Part shown: positions 1 through 10,899 of the stretch, one piece after another
Layout: each line of letters begins with the position of its first letter
Numbering within the stretch: the stretch's first letter is position 1
DNA from: Mucilaginibacter sp. OK283
Lineage (GTDB): Bacteria; Bacteroidota; Bacteroidia; Sphingobacteriales; Sphingobacteriaceae
DNA length: 64,000 nucleotides
Reading direction: 5' to 3'
Assembly (NCBI RefSeq): GCF_900110415.1
Contig: NZ_FODR01000005.1
Coordinates: 372,001 to 436,000 of the forward strand
Made by a program: the position numbers and the translations under genes
The notes under the pieces: model-generated
The model's database searches: none
The model's input: the letters and a program-made list of their open reading frames with translations, nothing else
Told to the model about the DNA's origin: nothing

Positions 1-1229
1 TTAAACGTTTTAGTTGCCGGGTCAAACTTATTTAGGCCGCCGCCATCGGTGCCAATCCAAATTTTATGCTCTTTATCCTCGGCCAAATCAAGCACGTAAT
101 TATTTGAAAGGCTTTGCGGGTGGCTGTTATGCCGGTATAATGTAAAGCTTGATGTTGATTTTTTTGACAGGTTAATGCCCCCACCAAAAGCGCCAACCCA
201 CATATTACCCGTCCGGTCGCGGCAAATACCGTATACAGAGTTGCCATTAATACTGTTATTATCTACCTCGTCGTGCTCGTAAGTGCTGAATTTGCCTGTT
301 TGGCTATTTAATACGCATAGACCACCGTTTTCGGTGCCAACCCACAGATTGCCTGCTGCATCGCTGTTTAAAGCATAAATAGTATTGGATGAAATGCCAC
401 CTGTGCGGCTTTTGTCCTGCACAAAACGTTTAAAAGTTTTATTGGCACTATCAAACAAAAAGAGGCCATCGCCCTGGCTGCCAAGCCATAAGTTATGAAA
501 TTTATCTTCGAATATACAAGGGATAATTTTACCCAATATAGTTTTTGTTGCTGGGTCATAATAGGGGAAATGAATAAAATTGTTTGTTTTAGGATTGTAA
601 AGGTTTAAACCTCCGCCACCGGTTCCTATCCAAATGCGTTTTTCCGAATCTTTGTAAACGGTACGTACATTATCCTCGCTCAAACTGCCGGCATCTTTAT
701 CATTGTGCTGAAAGTGGTAAAAAGTATTGGTTTTTAAATTATAGCGGTCGAGCCCGCCGTTTTGGGTTGCTATCCATAAATTGCCATTATCAAAAAGTAA
801 ACGGTTAATAATGTTATCATTAATGCTATTTGGGCGGCTAATGTCATGCAGGTACCTTATAAAATGCCCGGTTGAGCGCTGGTACATATTTAAGCCGCCC
901 TGGGTGGCCAGCCACATGTTGCCGCTACTATCTTCGGCAATATCGGTTATCGTATTATTGCTTAATGATCTGCTGTCCTTGTCATCGTATCGGTAAGTGA
1001 TAAAACGATAACCATCATACCTGTTAAGGCCGTTTCGGGTAGCTATCCACATAAAACCCCGGCTATCCTGAAAAATGCAGTTTACGTTTATTTGCGATAG
1101 TCCTTCGGCAGTGCCCACATGCAAAAATTTAAGACTTTCGTTTTGAGCATAGCTGCTAAACGGTATTATAATGCAAATTAAAAGTAAAGCACTGATAATA
1201 TGTTTAAGCTTATGGCATGGCCTGTACAT
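1..1229 (-). CDS. Propeller-type (Reg_prop) sensor protein, N-terminal part only
   Basis: The 5' end of a gene that runs off the left edge, 409 codons visible. The ATG at 1229 opens a signal peptide that ends near SSYAQ (residue 29), so the domain is periplasmic. About eight two-component-regulator propeller repeats follow, recognisable as WIATRNGLNRYD, WLATQGGLNMY, WIGTGGGGLNLY, WVGTENGGLCVL and WIGTDGGGLNKF. These repeats form the ligand-sensing beta-propeller of Bacteroidota hybrid two-component systems and related LytS-like kinases. The output domain lies outside the window, so kinase type and target cannot be stated. It is a paralogue of the complete sensor at 3281-7507 and lies in the same orientation. 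Confidence 0.85.
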   Translation of the reverse strand, partial: MYRPCHKLKHIISALLLICIIIPFSSYAQNESLKFLHVGTAEGLSQINVNCIFQDSRGFMWIATRNGLNRYDGYRFITYRYDDKDSRSLSNNTITDIAEDSSGNMWLATQGGLNMYQRSTGHFIRYLHDISRPNSINDNIINRLLFDNGNLWIATQNGGLDRYNLKTNTFYHFQHNDKDAGSLSEDNVRTVYKDSEKRIWIGTGGGGLNLYNPKTNNFIHFPYYDPATKTILGKIIPCIFEDKFHNLWLGSQGDGLFLFDSANKTFKRFVQDKSRTGGISSNTIYALNSDAAGNLWVGTENGGLCVLNSQTGKFSTYEHDEVDNNSINGNSVYGICRDRTGNMWVGAFGGGINLSKKSTSSFTLYRHNSHPQSLSNNYVLDLAEDKEHKIWIGTDGGGLNKFDPATKTF

Positions 1230-1287
1230 AGAACGTTGTTAATATGCTGTGTTGAATTAAGAAAACTGCCCCCTGGCACCGGGTTTA

Positions 1288-1304
1288 TATACAAAATTTG
1301 TATA
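1288..1304. promoter_or_regulatory. Operator-like palindrome upstream of the propeller sensor
   Basis: TATACAAA-A-TTTGTATA is a perfect 8-bp inverted repeat around one central base, 59 bp upstream of the sensor start at 1229. Its position fits a regulator or promoter site, but no regulator can be assigned. The rest of the 1230-1588 gap is AT-rich and holds only short overlapping frames without protein-like composition. Confidence 0.35.
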
Positions 1305-1588
1305 CGTTGATATTAGTAATAGGTTACTCCAAATTTAATGATATCTCGGGATTTTAAAAGCGATTTAGCAGTATGTGTCGTAAAAATTATCGTTAATGGC
1401 GTTGCAAAAATACTGACTGACAATAACTTTGCCCTGAAACCGGCTGATGATACCTGTAACACAGCATTGCATAAATTGATTATGCTTTTTATATTTAATA
1501 AAGGTTGGGGGCCGAAGAGTATCAGGAACAAATGGCACATTTAATTTAGTATTAAATGCTATATTTAATAAATATAACAAACCTTATT

Positions 1589-2134
1589 ATGATTCCCGAT
1601 TTTATATCAAAACAACGCAAAACCCGGCTTGAGTTATTGGGCTGGTATCAAATTGTGGGTGGTATAGCCGGCGTGTTGGTAACCTTTTGGATATTATCAA
1701 AAACAGAGCAAATTACCTGGGTGATTGCGTTGCTTTTTTTACTTGCATTCGCATTGTACAGTTTCTCTATCTATTGCGGAAAATTACTCCTGGGCGCACA
1801 ATATAGCAGGGGTCTAAGCTTATCCATACTAAACCAGGTACCGCAAATTGTAAGTTTTGCTTTTATTGGTTATGCATACCAATATAATGGCGGTGCTGCG
1901 GTTGAACTGGCGTTAAGTTATGGTTCCGGTACTGTGAGTAGCGGCCTTAATTTTGGTGTTGATTTTGGAATGATGCCAAAATGGTTGTTTTCAATCGCAT
2001 CTGACGATTTATCTTTTAAACTGTCTGTCAATTTGTTGGCAATTTACCTTATTTATTTTATCGACAAATTAAGGGAAGCCCTGCTACACGAGAAGGTAAA
2101 TCATGAAATAGCGGGAATTGAGCCGGAAATCTAA
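1589..2134 (+). CDS. Small integral membrane protein of unknown function
   Basis: A 181-residue product if translation begins at the ATG at 1589. An in-frame ATG at 1556 would add eleven hydrophobic residues of poor quality. Hydrophobic stretches lie near residues 20-36 (IVGGIAGVLVTFWIL), 45-68, 80-103 and at the C-terminus (NLLAIYLIYFIDKL), suggesting three or four membrane helices. The N-terminus FISKQRKTRLELLGWYQ is basic and amphipathic. I recognise no family. The gene ends 48 bp before the receiver gene at 2183 on the same strand, so co-transcription is possible. Confidence 0.6.
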   Translation: MIPDFISKQRKTRLELLGWYQIVGGIAGVLVTFWILSKTEQITWVIALLFLLAFALYSFSIYCGKLLLGAQYSRGLSLSILNQVPQIVSFAFIGYAYQYNGGAAVELALSYGSGTVSSGLNFGVDFGMMPKWLFSIASDDLSFKLSVNLLAIYLIYFIDKLREALLHEKVNHEIAGIEPEI

Positions 2135-2182
2135 AATATTTTTAAAATGTCAAACAATTCTATTTTAAATTGTTGTATTTGA

Positions 2183-2602
2183 ATGAATTATAATCAAACC
2201 ACCAATGTGCTGATCATTGATGACGATGCGGTTAATAATTTTATTGCCGAAACCCTTATTAAAAAAGCAGCCAAAGACGCGGAAATTACTATTTGTTTAA
2301 ACGGACAGGAAGCCATAGAACAATTGCTAAGCATCAAACAAAGCTCGGGTAAGCTACCCAGGTTTATATTTTTAGATATTGCAATGCCGGTAATGGACGG
2401 CTGGAAGTTTCTTGACGAATACCACCGTTTAAAGTTGGGCGATGGAAGCAATAGTGAAATTATTATGGTCTCTTCGTCACGGTTCAGGCACGATATTGAC
2501 CGTGCGCTTGGGAATGCCATAGTGAAAGAATATGTTAAGAAGCCGCTTAGCATGGAATTGGTAAAAAGGATATTAAGGGTAGATCATCACGATAATTGGT
2601 AG
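2183..2602 (+). CDS. Single-domain CheY-like response regulator
   Basis: 139 residues covering one receiver domain and nothing else. The acidic cluster is Asp13-15 (IIDDD), the phospho-acceptor is Asp65 in FLDIAMPVMDGW, the switch Ser/Thr lies in MVSSSR (about 97) and the conserved Lys is Lys120 in VKKP. With no output domain it probably acts by protein contact or in a phosphorelay. Its closest relative in the window is the receiver at 60745-61155, which shares the signature MPVMDGWxFLxExxRLK. Nearby sensors at 1-1229 and 3281-7507 are possible partners, but pairing is inference. Confidence 0.85.
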   Translation: MNYNQTTNVLIIDDDAVNNFIAETLIKKAAKDAEITICLNGQEAIEQLLSIKQSSGKLPRFIFLDIAMPVMDGWKFLDEYHRLKLGDGSNSEIIMVSSSRFRHDIDRALGNAIVKEYVKKPLSMELVKRILRVDHHDNW

Positions 2603-2698
2603 CGATTTATAGCATCTGCTTTTTGCCTGCAATAATTTATCAGGCAACGTTGATTCTACAGCAGAATTGCTGAACTTAGACCAACTTTTATTGTGAAC

Positions 2699-3265
2699 AT
2701 GAGTACAGAACTAAAAAACTTTATCAATAACTATGTAAAGTTGGAAGATGCCGAACTGGATGATATTGTTGGCCGTTTTAAAAAAAGACAGGTATGCAAA
2801 AATGAGTTTCTTTTAAAGGAGGGCGATATTTGCAGCGATCTTGTTTTTGTTCAGGAGGGATGTTTGCGTTTGTTTTACCTTACCGGCGATGTAGAGATAT
2901 CCGTTTGGTTTGCTTTTAAAAATTCATCGGCTATTGATATTTATAGCTTTATAAGCGAGAAACCCTCGGTGTATTTTTTGCAGGCAATTGAAGATAGCGA
3001 AGTGATGTACTTGCCCAAAGCCAAATTGTTAAAACTATACCAAACACATCCCAAAACGCAGGAAATGATGCGTAACTTTTGGGAAGATGCTGTGCTTAAT
3101 CTTATTGACAGGTTTACCGCGCTGCAAAGAGACTCGGCAGAGGAGCGTTACCTTCAGCTGTTGTCAAAACCGCCATATTTGCAAAAAATTCCGCAAAAAT
3201 ACCTGGCTTCATTTATAGGGGTTACGCCAACGTCGTTAAGCCGTATCCGGAAAAATATCAGGTAG
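2699..3265 (+). CDS. Crp/Fnr family transcriptional regulator
   Basis: 188 residues from ATG 2699; a GTG at 2693 is an alternative start two codons earlier. The N-terminal cyclic-nucleotide-binding-like beta-roll is visible in EFLLKEGDICSDLVFVQEGCLRLFY, split here only for description, and the C-terminus carries a short helix-turn-helix ending (YLASFIGVTPTSLSRIRK). This shape is typical of the many Bacteroidota Crp-like regulators that may not bind cAMP. It is followed 15 bp later by the convergent sensor gene ending at 3281. Its targets are unknown. Confidence 0.8.
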   Translation: MSTELKNFINNYVKLEDAELDDIVGRFKKRQVCKNEFLLKEGDICSDLVFVQEGCLRLFYLTGDVEISVWFAFKNSSAIDIYSFISEKPSVYFLQAIEDSEVMYLPKAKLLKLYQTHPKTQEMMRNFWEDAVLNLIDRFTALQRDSAEERYLQLLSKPPYLQKIPQKYLASFIGVTPTSLSRIRKNIR

Positions 3266-3280
3266 CTTCAGGAGTGGCTT

Positions 3281-6200
3281 TTACCTTTTGTTTTTATTGT
3301 AAGCGTCTATCAAGACAGCCAATAAAAGTTCGATGTTGATAGGTTTAGATAAATATCCATCCATTCCGACTTTAAAACAATTGTCTTTATCCTCGCTAAG
3401 CGCATTGGCGGTAAGCGCAATTATAATGGGTTTGGCGCCATATTTTTTCCTGATAAGCTTTGTGGCTTCAAGTCCGTCGATATTAGGCATTTGGATATCC
3501 ATTAAAATGATTTCGTAGTGCTCTTGTGCTATCATTTGTAACACTTGCCGGCCATCATTTGCCAAATGAGGCTGGTAGCCCAGTTTGTTTAATACGCGGA
3601 TGATGAGCTTTTGATTCATTAAGTTGTCTTCGGCGACAAGCATTCTGAAGGGGTAATCCAACGCGAACTTTTCTGATAACAAACTCGTTTTCTTTTCGGC
3701 GCCGGCTACTGCTTCATTTTTTAACACTGCTTCAACAATGTTATAAAAATGCTGTTGCTTAACTGGTTTTGCAAGTACAGATGTAAACAGGTGTGGGTAA
3801 TTTTTTTTGCTGTCGTTGCCAATGGAGCTCAATAATATTATCGGGCTTAAAACACTTAATGCTTTTATACGGTTAGCCAGGGTTATACCATCCATATCGG
3901 GCATTTGCATATCGGTTATAACCACGTCGATATTCTTGGTATCTGATAATACTGATAATGCATCTTGTCCGGAGGATACGGCTGTTACATCAATTTTCCA
4001 TTTTTCGAGGAGCGTTTTTAATATCCTTAAATTTGTTTCATTATCATCAACAACCAACATTTTTTTTCCTTCAGCTATCTTACCATCTGGCAATGTTGTA
4101 GCCTGGGATAATTGAATACCTTTTTTACAGTTAATGCTAAAGGTAAAGGTACTCCCTATCCCTTTTTTACTTTGAACGGTGATTTGACCGCCCATTAATT
4201 TGGTCAAACGCTCACTTATAACCAGGCCAAGCCCGCTACCACCATATTTGCGTGTTACTGATGAGTCTATTTGGTTAAATGCTTTAAATAAATTGCCAAT
4301 CTGGTCTTCAGAAATTCCGATTCCGGTGTCTCTTATTCCTAACATTAGTTGTAAAGTATCGTTATCAGATACTGTTGAGGTTACATACACAAATACTTCG
4401 CCTTTGTGGGTAAATTTTATTGCGTTGCCAACCAGGTTTATCAAAATTTGCCGCAAGCGCAAACCATCGGCAAAAATATCGGGCGGTACCCCGTCGTCAA
4501 TTTGATAAATCAGGTCGATTCCGGCCCTTGCAGTTTTTGATGCAAACAAGTCAAATACATCTTCAATACATTTTCTAAGATTAAAGTTGTGTGGATCGAG
4601 CTGCAGGTTGCCCGATTCGATTTTCGAGAAATCGAGGATATCGTTAATAACAGTTAATAGCGATTCGCCGCTGTTTAATATGGCTTCGGTATATTCCCTT
4701 TGTTCGGAATCCAACCGCGTATCTGAAAGTAACGAGGCCATGCCCAATACACCATTCATTGGGGTACGGATTTCATGACTCATGGTGGCCAGGAAAGTAC
4801 TTTTGGCCATATTGGCCTTCTCAGCCTCTTCACGGGCTTTTTGTTCCTTTTCACGTTGGTCAATTAATTCTTCCGACTGCGATTGCAGTTCTGCTGATTG
4901 AGCCTGGTATTGTTCGGCCTGCACCTGTAACTCTTCGTTTAAGGTTTTTAAATCGCTGGTTTGTTTACTTATCTGTGCAGTACGCTCATCAACTAATTTT
5001 TCGAGCTCGTGTTTTTTTGCATTAAAAAAATTAACTCTTAGCTTATACGCAATGTAAACCCCTCCCAAAATAAGTATAGTTGCCATTGTGCGGAACCACC
5101 ATGTTTTCCAGAATGGAGGCACAATTATTACCTTAACTGTGGTTGGAGTATCGTTCCATACGCCATCGTTATTGGATGCTTTAACTAAAAAAGTATAGGT
5201 TCCAGGGTCAAGATTGGTATAAGTAACGGTATGCTTATTTCCAATATATCGCCATTCGGGATCAAATCCTTCCAGTTTGTAGGCATATTTATTTTCCTGC
5301 GAAATTGTATAATCAAGTGCCGCGAATTCAAAAGTGAATACTGACTGAAAATACTCGAGTTTGATTTGACCGGCCGAAAAGCTGTTTTGTTTCAAAGCGG
5401 GGTTTGATACAGGTAAGCGAGCGGGCTTGTTAAATAAATTAAAGCCGGTTATCCGTACAACAGGAACATTATTATTAAAACTTAGTTTAGTCGGGTCAAT
5501 TATATTAAAACCATTTATGCTGCCAACAGCAATGCGGCCATCGGCCAGCCTGGCCCCGCTCGACAAACCAAACTCCATGCTTTTGATCCCATTATGTTCG
5601 CCAAAATTTCTGAAAGTTTTTGTAGCCGGATCAAACCGTGTAATACCCTTTAAGGTAGTAATCCACAAAAATCCCTTGCTATCGGCAGTTATGTAATTTA
5701 CTGTATTGTTTATCAGTCCGTTATCTTCAGTGTACGCAGTTATTTTCTTTGTTTTAAAATCATAGCAATTCAAACCGCCTTCCATAGTACCTATCCACAT
5801 GTGTTCGTTATCTTCATAAAAATAACTTATTACATTACTGGTAAGCTTGCTGTTTTCAATGTTCAGCCTTGAAAACCTGCTGGTGGCCGGGTCATAGATA
5901 CTTATTCCGTTTGAATAACCTCCTACCCAAATATGGCCATCATGGCTTTCGTACAGCGCTTGTATCGAGTTGTCGGCTATCGAGTTTGGATCTTTGGGGT
6001 TATTAATCCATTTTTTTATTGTTTTGGTTTTTGCATCATAGGTATTTACGCCTCCCTGATAAGTGCCCATCCAAATGTTGCCGCTACGATCCTCAAGTAA
6101 AGTATAAACGGCGGTGCTGTTGATATCGGTTGGCTTATTTCCCATTGTAAAATGGTTGAATAGCTTCGATTTAAGATCGTAGCGGTCAACTCCATTGCTA

Positions 6201-7507
6201 TAGGTGCCTATCCATAGGGCATCCTTTGCTTTGGTCATTAAAATACACGAGGTGTAGTTACTTACCAGGCTGTTTTTTGCCGAACTATCATGGAAGTAGG
6301 TAATGCCGGTACCAGTTGCCGGGTTGAAGTATACCAAACCTGCGTCTGTGGCTAAGTAAAGCTTGCCCTTACTATCGGGTACTAAACCCCTGATGATATT
6401 TTTTGCCGATGGCGCATTAGTGGGTGAGGATTTAAAAGAGGGGAAAACATTAAGATTTTTGTCGTACTTTAAAACACCATCACTTGAAGTGCCTATCCAT
6501 AATGTATGTTGCTGATCGGCAAAAAGAGCGTAGATGCCATCATTTGGCATATTTTCGTTTTCGGGAGACGGCTGATTTATAGGTATAAAAGCTTTTTTAT
6601 CAACATTTAACAGTTGTAATGTAGTATTGGTGCCAACCCAAAGTTTTCCCGCTTTATTGGCCGACAAACTATAAATGGGATTATTGCCGGTAGCGCTGTA
6701 GCGATCGGCCTCGTTAGCATAGCGGTTAAATGTCAGGCTGCTCCTGTTAACTAAGTTCAGGCCATTGTTTGTTCCTATCCAAACGTTGTGGTATTCGTCT
6801 TCGGCAATGGCATTTATTGAATTATTGCTGATGCTTTTGCTGTTTTTAGGATTGTGTGTAAACCGTTTAAAATTTCCTCTTTTTTCGTTGTATAAATTCA
6901 GGCCATTATCTGTGCCAACCCACAACCGGTGGTAACCATCCTCGCAAATGGAATACACAGACGCGCTGCTAAGGCTATTGGTATCTTTGGGGTTATGAAT
7001 AAAGCGTTTAAAGCTGTTTTTGCCATTTGCAAGCAGATTTAAACCGCTATCGGTACCTATCCAAAGGTTGTTTTTAGCGTCATTAAAAAGACTGATGATA
7101 TTATTATTGCTTAATGCCGACAGTTTTTTAGGGTCGGCTTTAAAATTTACGAATTCATCTTTTTCCCTATCGTATTTACTAAGCCCACCCATGCGGGTAC
7201 CAACCCAGATATTACCTTTTTTATCTTCGCAAATAGTTAAAATATTGTTGGCTTGTAAACTTTTGCTGTTTCTTGACTGATGTTTATACACGGTAAACTG
7301 ATACCCATCAAACTTGTTAAGACCATCCTGGGTACCAAACCACATAAAGCCATAACTATCTTTTAATATGCTTGATATCGAATTTTGTGAGATACTGTTT
7401 GAGCTGTTAACCCGGCTCATTTTTAAACCGATGTCCTGTGAAAAAGCATTGCTGTTTAGCAAGAGCAGCAAGAACAGGAGAAATGTTAACAGGGGTTTAT
7501 TGAACAT
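3281..7507 (-). CDS. Propeller-type hybrid sensor histidine kinase with two receivers
   Basis: 1408 residues. A signal peptide (to about NAFSQ, residue 24) leads into about 13-14 Reg_prop repeats ([36 protein letters not shown] and so on), then a Y_Y_Y domain near 720-800 ([11 protein letters not shown]), a transmembrane helix near 805-825 and a coiled coil. HisKA has His911 in [13 protein letters not shown]. The ATPase domain has an N box ([13 protein letters not shown]), a G1 box (DTGIGIS) and a G2 box (GGSGLGL). Two C-terminal receivers have phospho-acceptors Asp1199 ([11 protein letters not shown]) and Asp1337 ([11 protein letters not shown]). Unlike classical HTCS proteins it has no AraC-type DNA-binding domain, so its signal must pass to another protein, perhaps a nearby lone receiver. 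Confidence 0.93.
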   Translation of the reverse strand: MFNKPLLTFLLFLLLLLNSNAFSQDIGLKMSRVNSSNSISQNSISSILKDSYGFMWFGTQDGLNKFDGYQFTVYKHQSRNSKSLQANNILTICEDKKGNIWVGTRMGGLSKYDREKDEFVNFKADPKKLSALSNNNIISLFNDAKNNLWIGTDSGLNLLANGKNSFKRFIHNPKDTNSLSSASVYSICEDGYHRLWVGTDNGLNLYNEKRGNFKRFTHNPKNSKSISNNSINAIAEDEYHNVWIGTNNGLNLVNRSSLTFNRYANEADRYSATGNNPIYSLSANKAGKLWVGTNTTLQLLNVDKKAFIPINQPSPENENMPNDGIYALFADQQHTLWIGTSSDGVLKYDKNLNVFPSFKSSPTNAPSAKNIIRGLVPDSKGKLYLATDAGLVYFNPATGTGITYFHDSSAKNSLVSNYTSCILMTKAKDALWIGTYSNGVDRYDLKSKLFNHFTMGNKPTDINSTAVYTLLEDRSGNIWMGTYQGGVNTYDAKTKTIKKWINNPKDPNSIADNSIQALYESHDGHIWVGGYSNGISIYDPATSRFSRLNIENSKLTSNVISYFYEDNEHMWIGTMEGGLNCYDFKTKKITAYTEDNGLINNTVNYITADSKGFLWITTLKGITRFDPATKTFRNFGEHNGIKSMEFGLSSGARLADGRIAVGSINGFNIIDPTKLSFNNNVPVVRITGFNLFNKPARLPVSNPALKQNSFSAGQIKLEYFQSVFTFEFAALDYTISQENKYAYKLEGFDPEWRYIGNKHTVTYTNLDPGTYTFLVKASNNDGVWNDTPTTVKVIIVPPFWKTWWFRTMATILILGGVYIAYKLRVNFFNAKKHELEKLVDERTAQISKQTSDLKTLNEELQVQAEQYQAQSAELQSQSEELIDQREKEQKAREEAEKANMAKSTFLATMSHEIRTPMNGVLGMASLLSDTRLDSEQREYTEAILNSGESLLTVINDILDFSKIESGNLQLDPHNFNLRKCIEDVFDLFASKTARAGIDLIYQIDDGVPPDIFADGLRLRQILINLVGNAIKFTHKGEVFVYVTSTVSDNDTLQLMLGIRDTGIGISEDQIGNLFKAFNQIDSSVTRKYGGSGLGLVISERLTKLMGGQITVQSKKGIGSTFTFSINCKKGIQLSQATTLPDGKIAEGKKMLVVDDNETNLRILKTLLEKWKIDVTAVSSGQDALSVLSDTKNIDVVITDMQMPDMDGITLANRIKALSVLSPIILLSSIGNDSKKNYPHLFTSVLAKPVKQQHFYNIVEAVLKNEAVAGAEKKTSLLSEKFALDYPFRMLVAEDNLMNQKLIIRVLNKLGYQPHLANDGRQVLQMIAQEHYEIILMDIQMPNIDGLEATKLIRKKYGAKPIIIALTANALSEDKDNCFKVGMDGYLSKPINIELLLAVLIDAYNKNKR

Positions 7508-7742
7508 TATACAGGGGTATTCAGCACGTGGTTTATACGCTAATTTTCATTCAAATGTTTAATGGCTTAAATTAAGGTAAAATTTTTATAATTGAGGCAG
7601 ACAGTATACATGAAACATCAGTTTAATGTTAACCATGGATAAATGATAAATTATTGATTATTAGATGTTTGTATGATGTTTTGCCTGAAATGTGTTAAGT
7701 TATGTTAACCCAATTTACATGCGTTTGCCCTGAGGCAAATAG

Positions 7743-8963
7743 CTAAACCTTCCAGTAATTGCCGCTGAGTATGATCATATTTAACATTTTAATGCTGTTA
7801 TCATAATAGTCATAATCTTTCAGCTTAAAATGAAGCAGGTAATCCCACGTATGGTTTAGCCATTGCTGGTTTTTAGAATCTGTCATGGCCGAAACAGCAA
7901 AAGGCGCTATAAAGCTCAATGCTTCAAAATGGCGGGTGGGCAGGTCGTTACCAGCTAATGTGTAGCCTGCAGATATGTTATCAGGATTATCGCTGCTTGT
8001 CGACCGGATCCACCGGTTAATTTTGCCGGTTATTACTTTCGCCCTTTCATCGCCATATAATAAATAGTCGGCGGCTATGCGCCAGGGTACCCGGCAGGCA
8101 TTATAATTATAACAGCCATCATACTTCGATTCCAGGTACATAGGCCTGGCCGGACGCGGGCTTTTGTTTACCTGCTGTATAAAGTCGGGCACAAGGCCTG
8201 CATCCGGGCTGTATTTTTGCTGCAGGCGGGCGAAAAGGCGATAGGTGTTATCAATTACTTTATCCCAGCGTACATCGCCTGTAGCGGCCTTAAAAGCTTT
8301 AAAATGCGATGGCATAAAATCTGAAGTACGGGTATCAAAATAATCATCGCTATCGGTTTCAACATCATTGCCAAGCAGGATGGTAAACTGCTGCCGGTTA
8401 ATTTCATATTTCATGATATCGGCAATCAGCAATTTAGCTGCTTTTAAATAATTAACATTACCACGGCTACCCCATTGCTTATCGGCCAGTAATAATGAAT
8501 AAGCGATGTCCATATCTCCATCTGTTGCCGAAGAATGATCGGTGTTATTGCCCTTTTTATCCTGCGCCCATGCCATCAGGTATTGCCCTTTGCGCGCAGG
8601 ATGCAATTTATAATATCGGAACAGCGCGTCATACACTGTTTTTGCAGAAGCGTCGGCGCCGGCCATCAGGGCTGCGATAATCATGCCATAGCCTTGTCCT
8701 TCGGATACGCATTGTTTGTTGCCCGGCCTTTCAAACCAGATGTAACTTTGGCTTTTATCCGCAGCCTGTTTTACATAGCGGCTTTTCCATTGCCAATAAA
8801 AAGTGAGGACGCTATTATCAAGGTTTTGCTGATTGATGTGATTGGGCAGGATGGAACCTTTTGTATAAATTGTATGCTGGGGAAAAGGCTTCGATACATG
8901 CTGCGCGCTTAAACTATGGCAGGTAAGCAGTGTAAGCAATAAAGTAATTCCCTTTTTTAGCAT
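7743..8963 (-). CDS. Glycoside hydrolase family 8 (endoglucanase/chitosanase-like)
   Basis: 406 residues with a signal peptide (cleavage after SLSAQ, about 21), so exported. The GH8 fold is indicated by SEGQGYGM with the probable acid catalyst Glu88, and by ATDGDMDIAYSLLLA around residues 146-160, which matches the conserved aspartate-containing helix of the family. Length fits GH8 enzymes, which cut beta-1,4-glucans, chitosan or xylan. The substrate cannot be told from sequence. It lies 190 bp from the glycosyltransferase at 9155 on the same strand, but that gap carries CCTTTCGCC-type repeats. A BcsZ-like role is less likely since no cellulose synthase genes are seen. Confidence 0.85.
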   Translation of the reverse strand: MLKKGITLLLTLLTCHSLSAQHVSKPFPQHTIYTKGSILPNHINQQNLDNSVLTFYWQWKSRYVKQAADKSQSYIWFERPGNKQCVSEGQGYGMIIAALMAGADASAKTVYDALFRYYKLHPARKGQYLMAWAQDKKGNNTDHSSATDGDMDIAYSLLLADKQWGSRGNVNYLKAAKLLIADIMKYEINRQQFTILLGNDVETDSDDYFDTRTSDFMPSHFKAFKAATGDVRWDKVIDNTYRLFARLQQKYSPDAGLVPDFIQQVNKSPRPARPMYLESKYDGCYNYNACRVPWRIAADYLLYGDERAKVITGKINRWIRSTSSDNPDNISAGYTLAGNDLPTRHFEALSFIAPFAVSAMTDSKNQQWLNHTWDYLLHFKLKDYDYYDNSIKMLNMIILSGNYWKV

Positions 8964-9154
8964 GGTTTTTTATTATATAAGAAAAGCCATTCAATGCAAT
9001 ATTTACCTATTTTAACGCAAAGGGTGCAGATTGTTGTTGGGTGAATGGCATAGATGTCAGAATGCCCGCTGTTAGATCTGCAGAAAATCATCGAAATTTC
9101 TACCTTTCGCCTTTGACCTTTATCCTTTCGCCTAAATGTCTTTCGCCTAAATAA

Positions 9155-10720
9155 CTACTCCATCCTCTTCCGGATCAACTCCTTACGGTACCTTTCCTTC
9201 AGCGGGAACTTGATATCTGTAAGCAGGTAAATACCGGTGCCTTTTTCGCGGGCAAGATAATATTCCACTTCGCCGATTTTTTTGTAGGAGCCTATCATGT
9301 TGCCGGCTACAAACTGCCGAATGTTTTCGCCGCCGCTGTCATCCACATAAATCATGTATTTACAACTTAGCGTATCCGGGGCCCACAGGGTAAAACTACT
9401 GTTAAGGGATACTACATCGGGGTAGTTGTATTGTTTGCGGTAGTGATGCAATGCGCCGGCCTCGCCGTAGTTGTCGGCGTATACAATGGTTTGTTTCTGT
9501 TGTTCAGGCGTAAGGCTGTTGTAAGCGACACCAACTTTTTTGGCCATTTCGTCCCAGCCCAGCATGTCGGCATAATCTTGCGTTGTAGCGTGCAACTTTT
9601 GATCTTCCCAGGTCATTGCAAACCTAAAGGGGGGCAGGTTTTTGCCGGTGAACCTGAAAAAAGCCAGCGTTTGTTGCAACGGTAAAATGGGTAGTACCAA
9701 AGGAAGTAACAGCATATTAGGGATGGTAAAGCAGGCAATAGTTAAAGTACGCAAAGCGTAACCACTTGTTTTTAACCATCGTTCAAACCCAAAGCCTCCT
9801 GCGGCAAACAACATAGGATAGGCCCCAAACAGGTAATAGTTTTTACCGTCCATTTCGAGTAAAAAAATGAATATCAGTACGTAAGCGATAGCTAGAAACT
9901 GGAAATTGCGCAGCTTGAACGAAAAGATTAAAAACACAAACCCCGTGAACCAAACAAATAAAGCGATGCCATGAACTGTAAGTTGCTGTTTAATAAAGTC
10001 GCCGGTGGTAATATAATCAAGTTGTTCCTCGCGGAGTGCTTTCATATGAGTTATCACCGGGAAATGGTGCGTTACCTGCCATATAAAGTTAGGCAAAAAT
10101 ATGAGCATGGCTAAAGCCATTGCGCCCAATATGTGCTTGTTAAATAATAGCTTACGCTGTTTGCTAATGAGGATGCCCACTATAAGGGCGATGGTGAAAA
10201 ACAACATGGTATACTTGGTAAGCATGCCAAAACCAACTGCCATGCCCAACCAGTATAAATATCTTACATCGGTTGTATTAAGGTACTTAATAAACAGCCA
10301 GACTGTTAAAACCCACCAAAACTGATCAAACACTACCGGCTGAAAAAGGTAATCGCTTGCAGCAAAGGCCGGCGAAAATATCAGGGCAAGGCAGGCCAGG
10401 GTAATGGCAAACCTGCGGCCCCCAAATTCAACTACAATACGGCCTGTAAACCAGATAATGAGCCCTGCAAATACGGTGGGGAAAAGGCGTGCGGCAAAAA
10501 CCGAATTGCCAAATAAGGTGATGGTTAGCTTGGCCAGCAGCGCGATAAATGGCGGTACTTCCTTATAACCCCAATCCAAATGATCGGCCAGTACAAGATG
10601 TAAAAACTCGTCGCGGTGAAAGCCGAAATGCCCAATGGCAAACAGATTTAAAACGACCTTTATAAATACAAAAATCAATATGAAATAAACGTACGTCGAC
10701 TTCCGGTTTCTGTAGGGCAT
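9155..10720 (-). CDS. GT39/ArnT-like integral membrane glycosyltransferase
   Basis: 521 residues with roughly ten to twelve hydrophobic helices. The first periplasmic loop carries the GT-C acidic pair Asp37-Glu38 in FGFHRDEFLHL, followed by GYKEVPPF, the usual arrangement in PMT/ArnT-like enzymes that move a sugar from a polyprenyl-phosphate donor. The soluble C-terminal third (residues about 365-521, from NLPPFRFAMTWEDQ) is periplasmic. Donor and acceptor are unknown. It is downstream of murA on the same strand, separated by a 179-bp gap with a strong inverted repeat, so it may not share the murA transcript. Confidence 0.8.
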   Translation of the reverse strand: MPYRNRKSTYVYFILIFVFIKVVLNLFAIGHFGFHRDEFLHLVLADHLDWGYKEVPPFIALLAKLTITLFGNSVFAARLFPTVFAGLIIWFTGRIVVEFGGRRFAITLACLALIFSPAFAASDYLFQPVVFDQFWWVLTVWLFIKYLNTTDVRYLYWLGMAVGFGMLTKYTMLFFTIALIVGILISKQRKLLFNKHILGAMALAMLIFLPNFIWQVTHHFPVITHMKALREEQLDYITTGDFIKQQLTVHGIALFVWFTGFVFLIFSFKLRNFQFLAIAYVLIFIFLLEMDGKNYYLFGAYPMLFAAGGFGFERWLKTSGYALRTLTIACFTIPNMLLLPLVLPILPLQQTLAFFRFTGKNLPPFRFAMTWEDQKLHATTQDYADMLGWDEMAKKVGVAYNSLTPEQQKQTIVYADNYGEAGALHHYRKQYNYPDVVSLNSSFTLWAPDTLSCKYMIYVDDSGGENIRQFVAGNMIGSYKKIGEVEYYLAREKGTGIYLLTDIKFPLKERYRKELIRKRME

Positions 10721-10819
10721 GTTTTAGGTAGCTTAAGGCTGAATGCAGCAAGCTGAAGGCCTGATGCTGGAGGGTAAAGATAATTCTTTACCGGTAAAAA
10801 GCAAAAGGGGGCAAGGGGA

Positions 10820-10893
10820 GGTAAAAGGAGAAAGGTTAAAGGCGAAAGGTGGGAAACTCTTTGCGGCTACCTTTAACCTTTCGCCTTTTACTT
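10820..10893. repeat. Purine-rich inverted repeat between murA and the GT39 gene
   Basis: The left arm (from GTAAAAGGAGAAAGGTTAAA at 10820) pairs with the right arm CCTTTAACCTTTCGCCTTTT near 10870-10893 with one mismatch, around a loop rich in GCGAAAGG. It could fold after murA transcription. The words CCTTTCGCC also recur in the gap at 9098-9150, so it belongs to a small low-complexity repeat family rather than being a simple terminator. Confidence 0.55.
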
Positions 10894-10899
10894 TTTACC

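Noticed and set aside
1338..1544. 68-residue plus-strand frame
   Set aside because: Overlaps equally long frames on the other strand, lacks protein-like features and lies in a regulatory gap.
8495..8912. Plus-strand frames opposite the GH8 gene
   Set aside because: Shadow frames of a clear GH8 glycosidase.
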